Source: Streptomyces sp. Ru72
GTDB taxonomy: Bacteria; Actinomycetota; Actinomycetes; Streptomycetales; Streptomycetaceae
Reading direction: 5' to 3'
DNA: 52,075 nucleotides
Assembly (NCBI RefSeq): GCF_002920635.1
Contig: NZ_PQSR01000053.1
Coordinates: forward strand, 1-52,075
The position numbers and the translations under genes are program-made. Shown in pieces: positions 17,305-24,167 of this stretch; the first letter of the stretch is position 1, and the number at the start of each line of letters is the position of its first letter. The notes below the pieces were generated by a model. The model saw only the letters and a list, made by a program, of their open reading frames with translations, made no database searches and was not told where the DNA came from.

Positions 17305-17892
17305 CTACGGTTGTTCGGTCAGCTCCGCGAAGAACCGTTCGACGGCGGGCCACACCCGGCTGCCGCCGGACAGGCCCCGCCACTCCCGCCGGACGAGCGC
17401 GACCATCCGGAAGCAGTCGTCGATCGGGACGATCCAGTGGTGCTTCGCGGCCCATGCGGTGTTCACCAGCAGTGCCTCCACCTCCGGTGCGAGACCGGCG
17501 AGCGGGGGACACCGGGCGACCACGTCACGCCAGGCCCCCGGGTCCGCCTCCCAGCGGGTGGCGCCCGCGGGGCTCGGGTAGTGCGCGCTCACGGTGCCGT
17601 CCGAGTGCCGTACGAAGAACGCCAGGCCCACCGGCACACCGAGTTCCCGGGTGCTCACCTCGGGGAGCCGCACCCGGCGCCGAGGCACCAGCCGGTACCG
17701 CCCCTCACTCGCCTCCTCCTCCACGAAGAGCAGGGAGCAGGGCCGGCACGCGCACAGCACCTCCTCCTGCCCAGTGTCGTACAGATGCCGGTGCTCGGGC
17801 TCGACGTCGGCCCCGCACAGGTCGCACCGCTCCACGTCCGGCCGCCGGGCGGCGGCCGAGCGGATGACGCGGGCCAGCGCGCCGGTGGTCAC
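17305..17892 (-). CDS. Hydrogenase-cluster protein with two Cys pairs (DUF5947-like)
   Basis: 195 residues. An N-terminal metal-knuckle arrangement is clear: C23-x2-C26 (CDLCG), H34/H36, then C47, C49-x2-C52 (CACRPC), consistent with a zinc-ribbon or rubredoxin-like iron site. The rest is a soluble alpha/beta domain (YRLVPRRRVRLPEV, then GLAFFVRHSDGTVSAHYPSPAG and a Trp-rich C terminus). The start overlaps the NifU-like stop by four bases. I recall such proteins being annotated DUF5947 beside actinobacterial [NiFe] hydrogenases. A role in electron transfer or maturation is possible but unproved. Confidence 0.75.
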   Translation of the reverse strand: MTTGALARVIRSAAARRPDVERCDLCGADVEPEHRHLYDTGQEEVLCACRPCSLLFVEEEASEGRYRLVPRRRVRLPEVSTRELGVPVGLAFFVRHSDGTVSAHYPSPAGATRWEADPGAWRDVVARCPPLAGLAPEVEALLVNTAWAAKHHWIVPIDDCFRMVALVRREWRGLSGGSRVWPAVERFFAELTEQP

Positions 17893-18440
17893 GACCGCTC
17901 CCCGGCGGACACCGTGCGCACGGTGAGCGTGTCGACCGGGACGAAGGCGGGGGGCCTCACGTCGTCACCAGGCGCCCTTTCGACGCCGGAGAGTTCGGGC
18001 GCCAGGGCGAGCACGGCCTCGCGGACCGCCTCCTCCAGCGAGGCCGCGGAGGATCCGCACCCCTTGGCGGCGAGCCGCACCCGGGCGACCCCCTCCTCGA
18101 CGCCCGCCAGCTCCACGTCCCCGCCCCGCTCCCGCACCGCCGGGCGCAGGCCGTCCACGGCGCGGGCCGCCCGCACCTCGGGCGGTTCGGGGTGGATGTC
18201 GTGCAGCACCAGGAGATGGCCGACGAGGTCGTCAGCGGCCATACGGTCGACCAGGGCGGGGTCGGCGGCGTCCAGGACGCGGGCCAGGGCCTCGCCGTAG
18301 ATCTCGGTGAGGGTCCGCACCGCCTCGATCACCGTCCCGGTCATCGGACCCGGAGCTGCTTCCAGCTGTTCGAGCAGTCCGTCGAGGCGGGAGAGCCGCT
18401 CCACGACCGCCGCTTCGCCCAGCCGTGTGGAGTCATCCAT
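17889..18440 (-). CDS. NifU C-terminal-domain-like protein of the hydrogenase operon
   Basis: 183 residues. The first ~95 are helical. Residues ~90-150 match the NifU C-terminal scaffold domain (RPAVRERGGDVEL, RVRLAAKGCGSSAASLEE). Canonical scaffolds hold an Fe-S cluster through C-x2-C. Here only C128 is present and the second position is S131, so cluster binding must differ or be lost. Its first eight bases overlap the end of the large-subunit gene, implying coupled translation. NifU-like genes are known next to group 1h hydrogenases. A specialised role in delivering or transferring Fe-S is inferred. Confidence 0.78.
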   Translation of the reverse strand: MDDSTRLGEAAVVERLSRLDGLLEQLEAAPGPMTGTVIEAVRTLTEIYGEALARVLDAADPALVDRMAADDLVGHLLVLHDIHPEPPEVRAARAVDGLRPAVRERGGDVELAGVEEGVARVRLAAKGCGSSAASLEEAVREAVLALAPELSGVERAPGDDVRPPAFVPVDTLTVRTVSAGERS

Positions 18441-20226
18441 GAGCCGCTCCGAAGGTGGGCGAGTGCAGCTTGGTCAGCGTGTTGCCCTTGCCGAGGTACA
18501 TGTGGACACCGCAGGGCAGGCAGGGGTCGAAGCTGCGGACGGTGCGCATGATGTCGACGCCCTTGAAGTCGTCCGGGCCGTTCTCCTCGAAGATCGGCTG
18601 GCCCTGCACGGCGTCCTCGTACGGTCCGGGGGTGCCGTAGTGGTCCCGGGGGCTCGCGTTCCACGGCGTCGGTGGGTACGGGTGGTAGTTCGCGATCTTC
18701 TTGTCCTTGATCACCAGGTGGTGGGAGAGGACACCCCGCACCGCCTCGTGGAAGCCGCAGCCGATCGCCTCGTCCGGCACCTCGTAGTTCTCGAAGATCT
18801 TGGTGTCACCGCTGCGGACCTGGTCCATCGCCCGCTCCAGGAAGAAGAAGGCCATGGCGGCGGAGTAGGCGACGAAGTACGGCCGGGCCCGGTCGCGTTC
18901 GATCGTGTTGCTCCACTGGGGGATCTTCCACTCGAACGTCATCTCCGGCAGCTTGTCGCTCTTGGGCAGGGAGATGCGCACGCTGTGCCCGGTGGCCTTC
19001 ACATACGGCGTGTCGACCAGCCCGTTGAGCGCCGTCGACCACAGCCGGGCGAGCGGGCCGCCGCCGGTGTCCAGCGCAAGGTGCTCGGCGGTGTTCTTGT
19101 CGTACCAGCGCGGGCTCATCACCCAGCTGTAGTTGCCCTCGAAGTTCCGCTTCTGAGGTACCGGCACCGTCGTCTGGTTCCACGGGTGGCGCATGTCGAC
19201 GGCGTTGCCGAGCGGGTCGTGGGTGACGAACGGATTCTCGTTCACCCAGTCCTCGTAGTACGAGCTGCCCAGCAGGATCCGCATGCCCAGGTTGATGTCG
19301 ACCAGGTCGTTGGTGACGAGACTGCCGTCCACGATGATGCCCGGGGTGACGAACATCGCCTTGCCCCAGTCGCTCATCGTCTCGTAGCGGTAGTCCACGA
19401 CGTCCGGGTTCTGCCAGGCGCCCCAGCAGCCGAGCAGGATCCGGCGGCGGCCCACCTCCTCGTAGCCGGGCAGCGCCTCGTAGAAGAAGTCGAAGACGTC
19501 GTCGTTCATCGACACGGCCTGCTTGATGAAGTCCAGGACCCGCAGCAGCCGGGAGAGGTAGTCGGTGAACGTGGTCGGCTCGGGCATGGTGCCGACCCCG
19601 CCCGGATACAGCGTGGACGGGTGCACATGGCGCCCCTCCATCAGGCAGAACATCTCCCGGGTGATGCGGCTGACCTTGAGCGCCTCCTTGTACATCTCGC
19701 CCTCGAACGGGTTGAAGGCGCGCATGATGTCGGCGATGGTCCGGTAGCCGTGGATGTAGCCGTTGCGGGCCTCGGTGCGCTCGGCCCGGGCCATGACGCT
19801 CGGGTTGGTGGCCTTGACCATGGCCTCACAGAAGTCGACGAACACCAGGTTGTCCTGAAAGATGGTGTGGTCGAACATGTACTCGGCCGCTTCGCCCAGG
19901 TTGACGATGGTCTCCGCCAGTCGCGGCGGCTTGACCCCGTAGGCCATCTGCTGGGCGTAGTTGGAACACGTCGTGTGGTTGTCACCGCAGATCCCGCAGA
20001 TGCGCGAGGTGATGAAACCCGCGTCACGGGGGTCCTTGCCCTTCATGAAGACGGAGTAGCCCCTGAAGAGCGAGGACGTGCTGTGGCACTCCACCACCTC
20101 GCGGTTCGCGAAGTCGATCTTCGTGTAGATGCCGAGATTGCCGATGATCCGCGTGATCGGATCCCAGGACATGTCCACGATCTGCGCGGGCTTTCGCGCC
20201 GCGGCCCGCGCCTCGGTTGCCGTCAT
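18433..20226 (-). CDS. hhyL: [NiFe] hydrogenase large subunit, group 1h-like
   Basis: 597 residues from the ATG. The open frame extends 33 codons further but overlaps the small-subunit gene. Active-site cysteines: C77 and C80 (RICGICGDNH) and C569 and C572 (DPCLPCGVH), carrying the Ni-Fe(CN)2CO centre. A 22-residue tail follows H575; maturation proteases cut after this His, and such a protease is encoded at 49,642. The sequence lies eight bases after the small-subunit stop. The Asp proximal ligand in its partner and absence of export signals point to the actinobacterial high-affinity class (Huc/Hhy) that oxidises trace H2 in air. The hhy name rests on this class assignment. Confidence 0.93.
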   Translation of the reverse strand: MTATEARAAARKPAQIVDMSWDPITRIIGNLGIYTKIDFANREVVECHSTSSLFRGYSVFMKGKDPRDAGFITSRICGICGDNHTTCSNYAQQMAYGVKPPRLAETIVNLGEAAEYMFDHTIFQDNLVFVDFCEAMVKATNPSVMARAERTEARNGYIHGYRTIADIMRAFNPFEGEMYKEALKVSRITREMFCLMEGRHVHPSTLYPGGVGTMPEPTTFTDYLSRLLRVLDFIKQAVSMNDDVFDFFYEALPGYEEVGRRRILLGCWGAWQNPDVVDYRYETMSDWGKAMFVTPGIIVDGSLVTNDLVDINLGMRILLGSSYYEDWVNENPFVTHDPLGNAVDMRHPWNQTTVPVPQKRNFEGNYSWVMSPRWYDKNTAEHLALDTGGGPLARLWSTALNGLVDTPYVKATGHSVRISLPKSDKLPEMTFEWKIPQWSNTIERDRARPYFVAYSAAMAFFFLERAMDQVRSGDTKIFENYEVPDEAIGCGFHEAVRGVLSHHLVIKDKKIANYHPYPPTPWNASPRDHYGTPGPYEDAVQGQPIFEENGPDDFKGVDIMRTVRSFDPCLPCGVHMYLGKGNTLTKLHSPTFGAAHG

Positions 20227-20234
20227 GTCCGTGC

Positions 20235-21356
20235 CTACCTCGCTCTCTCTCGCTGTCGCCTGCGCCCGTCGGGGCGCCAGTACGGGTCGTAGCCGCTCGT
20301 CAACCTGTCCTTGTTGTGGCGCCACTTGGGCTCACGGTTGACGGCCATGTTGGTGATGCCGCGCAGGCGCCGGATCACGGCCCCGTAGGGCCTGATCACA
20401 GCGGACGAGAGGGTGCCGCCCGTCGGTTCGTCCATGAACGGCATGAAGGCGTCCGGGAAACCGGGCATCGTGCAGCCGATGCAGATGCCCCCGACGTTCG
20501 GGCAGCCGCCGATGCCGGCCATCCAGCCGCGCTTGGGCACGTTGCAGTTGACGACCGGGCCCCAGCAGCCCACCTTGACCTGGCACTTGGGGGAGTTGTA
20601 GTCCTTCGCGAAGTCGGCCTGCTCGTAGTAGGCCGCCCGGTCGCACCCCTCGTGCACCGTCTTCCCGAACAGCCACTGCGGGCGCAGCATGTGGTCCAGC
20701 GGGGGCGGCGGCGCCGAGCCGGCCGCGTGGTAGAGCACCCAGGTGAGGGTCTCCATGAAGTTCTCCGGCTGGATCGGGCAGCCGGGCACGTTGACGATGG
20801 GCAGCGCGCCCTGCGACTTGAAGTCCCAGCCGAGGTAGTCCGCGAGGCCCATGCATCCCGTGGGGTTGCCCGCCATCGCGTGGATCCCGCCGTACGTCGC
20901 GCAGGTGCCTGCGGCGACGACCGCCCAGGCCTTGGGCGCGAGGTTGTCGATCCACCAGTTGAGGGTGAGCGGTTCGCCGGTGTCCTGGTCGTTGCCGAAC
21001 GACGTCCAGTAGCCGTCGCCCTCGATGATGTTCTGGTTGGGGATCGAGCCCTCGATGACCAGGATGAACGGCGACAGTTCACCGCGGGCCGCCGCGCGGA
21101 AGGGGGCGAGGAAGTGCTCGCCCCCAAGGCTCGGGGAGAGCACCTTGTTGTGCAGGTTGACCTTGGGCAGGCCCGGCACCAGTCCGGCGACGATGTCCTC
21201 GATCGCCGGCTGGCCGGACGCCGTCATGGAGACGGTGTCCCCGTCACAGCTCATGCCCTCGGAGATCCACAGGATATGGATCTCGTCGAAGCCGTTCCTC
21301 TGTTCAGCCCTCGTGGGCTGCTGGCTGACCTCCGTGGTACCGCTTTCGACGGTCAT
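20235..21356 (-). CDS. hhyS: [NiFe] hydrogenase small subunit with 3Cys-1Asp proximal cluster, group 1h-like
   Basis: 373 residues, with no Tat signal and no C-terminal membrane helix, unlike exported group 1 enzymes. Proximal cluster ligands read C37, D40 (SCDGD), C152 (GTCATYGG) and C193 (VPGCPIQP): the usual second Cys of C-x2-C is Asp. A 3Cys-1Asp proximal cluster is established for actinobacterial-type hydrogenases and linked to O2 insensitivity. Distal cluster: H235, C238, C258, C264. Medial cluster: C271, C285, C292, C295. Electrons from H2 pass through these to a quinone-linked acceptor. The ATGA overlap with the hemerythrin gene couples the two. Confidence 0.93.
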   Translation of the reverse strand: MTVESGTTEVSQQPTRAEQRNGFDEIHILWISEGMSCDGDTVSMTASGQPAIEDIVAGLVPGLPKVNLHNKVLSPSLGGEHFLAPFRAAARGELSPFILVIEGSIPNQNIIEGDGYWTSFGNDQDTGEPLTLNWWIDNLAPKAWAVVAAGTCATYGGIHAMAGNPTGCMGLADYLGWDFKSQGALPIVNVPGCPIQPENFMETLTWVLYHAAGSAPPPPLDHMLRPQWLFGKTVHEGCDRAAYYEQADFAKDYNSPKCQVKVGCWGPVVNCNVPKRGWMAGIGGCPNVGGICIGCTMPGFPDAFMPFMDEPTGGTLSSAVIRPYGAVIRRLRGITNMAVNREPKWRHNKDRLTSGYDPYWRPDGRRRQRERAR

Positions 21357-21898
21357 GTCCTCGGCCTCCCTTGCAGTCGGTCCCTAAGGCGGTCGTAGGC
21401 CGCGGCCACCGGTCCGGCGAAAGCCAGGGCGGGAGGCTCGTCCGGCGCGTTGGGGTGCGGTCGGGTCGGGGCGGTCTGCTTGGACCGCGCCAGGAGTTTG
21501 CCGAGCCGCAGCAGCTCCTCCTCGGAGACCGCGTCGCGGAGCAGGGGCATCAGCTCGCCCTCCTCCTCGCGGATGTGCTCCTCGACCTCGCGCCGCAGCT
21601 CGTCCATGAGTTCGCTCGTGCGCTCGTCGTCCCCGGACTGCTTGTCCAGGGCCAGGAGGGTCTCCTTGACCGCTCTGTGCTCGCTCAGGTGCTCCCGGAT
21701 CCGCTGGTCCCCGTCCGACAGGACCTTCTTGGCCAGCGGGTAGACCATCAGCTCCTCGAGCGCCGCGTGCTTGGACAGCTCGCGGACCAGGGTTTCCACC
21801 ACGGCCCGGCGCTGCGCTGGTGAGGCGGCGGCGTGGTAGTCGCGGAACAGCTGCTCGACCATCCGGTGGTCGTGCATCAGCAACTCGATGGCGTCCAT
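21353..21898 (-). CDS. Hemerythrin HHE-domain protein in the hydrogenase operon
   Basis: 181 residues. An up-down helical bundle with the diiron His/carboxylate pattern covers residues ~5-125: MHDHRMVE, SKHAALEELMVYP, REHLSEH, EEHIREEEGELMP. HHE proteins bind or sense O2 and NO, or handle iron. A Pro/Ala-rich tail ends in a short helix (AAAYDRLRDRLQG). Its stop overlaps the small-subunit start. Immediate co-translation with an air-oxidising hydrogenase suggests protection, O2 delivery or iron supply during assembly; which of these cannot be told from sequence. Confidence 0.85.
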   Translation of the reverse strand: MDAIELLMHDHRMVEQLFRDYHAAASPAQRRAVVETLVRELSKHAALEELMVYPLAKKVLSDGDQRIREHLSEHRAVKETLLALDKQSGDDERTSELMDELRREVEEHIREEEGELMPLLRDAVSEEELLRLGKLLARSKQTAPTRPHPNAPDEPPALAFAGPVAAAYDRLRDRLQGRPRT

Positions 21899-21953
21899 TA
21901 CGGCCTTCCTGGTCGGGGACGGTGGCGGCAGAAGAGGTGGGGGGATCCGCCGG

Positions 21954-23051
21954 CTAGGAGGCGGAAGAGGGGGACGGTGCCGGGGCGGGGGCGAGGGAGC
22001 GGATGGCGCCGTGCAGCCGGGCGAGCACCTCGGGCGGCATGGTCTCCACCCGGTCGAGGATCCGCGCGGCCCGCGGGTCCGTCGCGCGTGCCTCGCGTTT
22101 CTCGTCGTCCGTGAGCAGCAGTGTCCGAAGGGTCAGGATCTCGTCGATCTCCGCGGCGTCGTGCAGGTCGCCGGGGCTCTCCGGCGCCACCTGCGGGTGG
22201 TCGGGCAGGATGATCGGCGACGACAGGACGAGCGAGTCGGACCCCTCCGGGCCCGCGAGCACCGGGAAGGTGTGCAGGTTGCGGCATTCCCTCACGTACG
22301 GCGCGATGTCCTCGGGCGGGTCGATCGAGGAGTAGAAGCCGAGCCCCTCACCGCCGACCAAGGTGTGCGCCGCGATGAGCGAGTGCCGCAGGGCCTCGTC
22401 GCGGGGAGCGTCGGGCGGCGTCGCACTGCCGGTGTTCTCGGTGCGGACGCGCAGGCGGTACAAGGAGTCGGTGTCGGCGACGGGTTCGACGTGCAGTGTG
22501 GTGCGCGCCTCGACGGGGGAGCGGCGGCGCACCAGGCGCCCCGCGTCTGCGGGCAGGGGCTCGGTCTCTTGGCCACCGGGAGCGCCGAAGGTGAACTCCG
22601 CGTCATGAGCGAGGAGTTCGGCGAGCGGAGCGGTGAGGTCGGTCTCGCGTGGCATCGCCTCGTCGAAGGACAGTTGGACCGTACCGCCGGTCTCCAGCGA
22701 GTCCACCGGCGTGTGGTGACCGTCCTCGTCCCGTCGCTCCACGCCTCGGTACTGCATCTGCAGATAGCGCACGCGCACCCGCACCACGGCGCCGGGCCGT
22801 GCGCGCAACAGGCACTCGGTCTGCTGCTGCCAGGACTCCACGGACCCCGAGACGCCGGCCGTCACCGGGCCGTGGGCCTCGGCCCAGGCGCGAGGGGCGA
22901 GGATGCCGAACTGCCAGCGCACCCGGTTCTTGGCCGACGAGCGGCGGTACGGGTAGAGCAGGTATCCCTCGTAGAGGACGGCGTCGGCCACGGCGCACGC
23001 CTCTTCGACCGCGGAATGCACGCTCACGGTTTCACCCAAGGGGTCGCTCAC
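21954..23051 (-). CDS. Hydrogenase-associated protein of unknown function, paralogue A
   Basis: 365 residues from a GTG with GAGGAG upstream; first gene of the minus-strand hydrogenase operon. No family name is known to me. It is clearly homologous to the product at 48,455-49,645 in the maturation operon. Shared blocks are VADAVLxEGxxLxPYR near residue 21, TECLL (C80), HSLIxxHxLxG, and CRNLHTFPVLxG (C256), followed by LSSPIILPDHP. The body looks like a mixed beta-rich soluble protein. The C-terminal ~60 residues (TDDEKREARATDPRAARILD and on) are helical and not shared with the paralogue. Two conserved Cys and a His could bind metal. It may be an assembly or accessory factor. Confidence 0.8.
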   Translation of the reverse strand: MSDPLGETVSVHSAVEEACAVADAVLYEGYLLYPYRRSSAKNRVRWQFGILAPRAWAEAHGPVTAGVSGSVESWQQQTECLLRARPGAVVRVRVRYLQMQYRGVERRDEDGHHTPVDSLETGGTVQLSFDEAMPRETDLTAPLAELLAHDAEFTFGAPGGQETEPLPADAGRLVRRRSPVEARTTLHVEPVADTDSLYRLRVRTENTGSATPPDAPRDEALRHSLIAAHTLVGGEGLGFYSSIDPPEDIAPYVRECRNLHTFPVLAGPEGSDSLVLSSPIILPDHPQVAPESPGDLHDAAEIDEILTLRTLLLTDDEKREARATDPRAARILDRVETMPPEVLARLHGAIRSLAPAPAPSPSSAS

Positions 23052-23269
23052 CGTAACTCCTCACTTACCTACTGTGCGTAATGCAGTGGTTTACAACGAT
23101 CACACCTTTTATTGCGATGGGCGCGCATTGAGCGCGGATGGGTGAGTGTGCGTCGAGAGTGGCGGGGAGTCGTCGTGTCGGCACGGTCTGAGCGGGTACT
23201 GCGGGGAGGTGACTGACGGCCGTCGGCCTCGGCGGGAACCCGATGCGGAACGAGACGGAGGCGGCAGCG
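23052..23269. promoter_or_regulatory. Intergenic region with hydrogenase operon promoter
   Basis: This stretch separates the leftward hydrogenase operon from the rightward holin-like gene and is visibly more AT-rich than its surroundings between 23,050 and 23,115. On the minus strand TTGTAA is followed 17-19 bases later by AGTAGGTA, a weak sigma-70-like promoter, about 20 bases before the GAGGAG site. A partial CRP-like string (GTGTGAT...ACCAC) overlaps it but is not symmetrical enough to call. No terminator or small gene is seen. Confidence 0.4.
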
Positions 23270-23695
23270 ATGCGCATGCAAGGCGACGACCCGGCGGAGG
23301 GCAGGAGCCGAGTGGGCGACGCGGCGGCGCGGCTGGCCCAGGACACGGCGCAGCTCGCCCGCCAAGAGATCATCGCGGTGCAGGGCGAGGTCAGGGCGGC
23401 GTTGCGCCGGATCGGAGCGGGCGGAGCGCTGCTGGGCGCAGCCGGGGTGTGTGGCCTGCTGGCCCTGTGGTCGGCCCACGAGACGGCTCTGCGTGCCCTG
23501 GAGCCGGCTCTGCCGGGCGCCCGCGCGTCGGCCGTGCTGGCCTGCGCCTACGCGACGGGCGGCGCGCTGCTGGGCGCCGCGGCCCGCAACCGGGTACGCG
23601 CCGCCGGCCAGGCGTCGGCGGATGCACTGGACCGGGCACGGGAGGCCGTTCCGGCGGGGGTGCGCAGGGGTGAGGGGGAGAAGGGGGCCGACTGA
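23270..23695 (+). CDS. Phage-holin-family (DUF1469-like) small membrane protein
   Basis: 141 residues from an ATG with GGAGG eight bases upstream. An in-frame ATG nine codons earlier lacks a site. An amphipathic N-terminal helix (AARLAQDTAQLARQEIIAVQ) is followed by two membrane helices (GGALLGAAGVCGLLALW and AVLACAYATGGALLGAAA) and a charged tail. This is the plan of DUF1469 proteins, annotated as holin-like because of fold only; they are common chromosomal genes in Streptomyces and no prophage genes are nearby. The function is unknown. Confidence 0.72.
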   Translation: MRMQGDDPAEGRSRVGDAAARLAQDTAQLARQEIIAVQGEVRAALRRIGAGGALLGAAGVCGLLALWSAHETALRALEPALPGARASAVLACAYATGGALLGAAARNRVRAAGQASADALDRAREAVPAGVRRGEGEKGAD

Positions 23696-23932
23696 GAGCG
23701 CCGAATCCCGGCGATCCGGACGGCTCGGCCGCGTTGGGCTGTTCGGGTGGACGCGGGGGAGTCGGTGCGGCGCGTATGCGGGGCGGGGGCGCATGCGGGG
23801 TGCCGGGGTGGCAGGCTGCGGGGTCGGGTCGGGGCCATCCGGGCGAACCATGACCCTGCCGGGCGGCACCACGCTCGCGCGCCGTGTGGGCCGTCGGTCC
23901 ATCGACGGCGCGTACGGAAGGAAGGGGTGTCC

Positions 23933-24142
23933 GTGGAGATGATCCCGGTCGGCTCCGAACCGGCTCGCTCCGGTACCGCGTTCACCGAGGCCGCGCACCG
24001 GCGGCTGCGAGCCGGGCAGGGCGGCAGTGCACCCGTCGGTGACGCGACCGCCTGGGACCTGTTCCGCATGGCCTTCGCCTCGGTGGCGCCGCCCGGCGCC
24101 GTCCGGCCGCCCGCGGGGGGCGGCGGCTGCCGACGCCCGTGA
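23933..24142 (+). CDS. Small hypothetical protein (69 codons)
   Basis: A GGAAGGAAGGGG site precedes alternative starts (GTG here, ATG two codons later). About nine in ten third codon positions are G or C, as in real genes here. The product (VGSEPARSGTAFTEAAHRRL, then TAWDLFRMAFASVAPPG and a Gly-rich end) matches nothing I know. The 237 bases upstream are G-rich and hold no gene. It stops 25 bases before the convergent SWIM gene. Confidence 0.45.
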   Translation: MEMIPVGSEPARSGTAFTEAAHRRLRAGQGGSAPVGDATAWDLFRMAFASVAPPGAVRPPAGGGGCRRP

Positions 24143-24167
24143 CCACCGCCTGACATCAGTGTCTGCC

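Noticed and set aside
23085..23115. Possible CRP-like site (GTGTGAT...ACCAC) before the hydrogenase operon
   Set aside because: The halves are not symmetrical and only partly match the consensus. Recorded as weak in the promoter entry, not called.
23270..23695. Prophage or phage-tail particle, suggested by the holin-family hit
   Set aside because: No lysin, tail, capsid or integrase gene lies nearby. DUF1469 proteins are ordinary chromosomal membrane proteins in Streptomyces.
23696..23932. Possible gene in the G-rich gap between the holin-like gene and the small hypothetical gene
   Set aside because: Frames there are repetitive Arg/Gly with no ribosome site. The GCATGCGGGG-type near-repeats look like composition bias.
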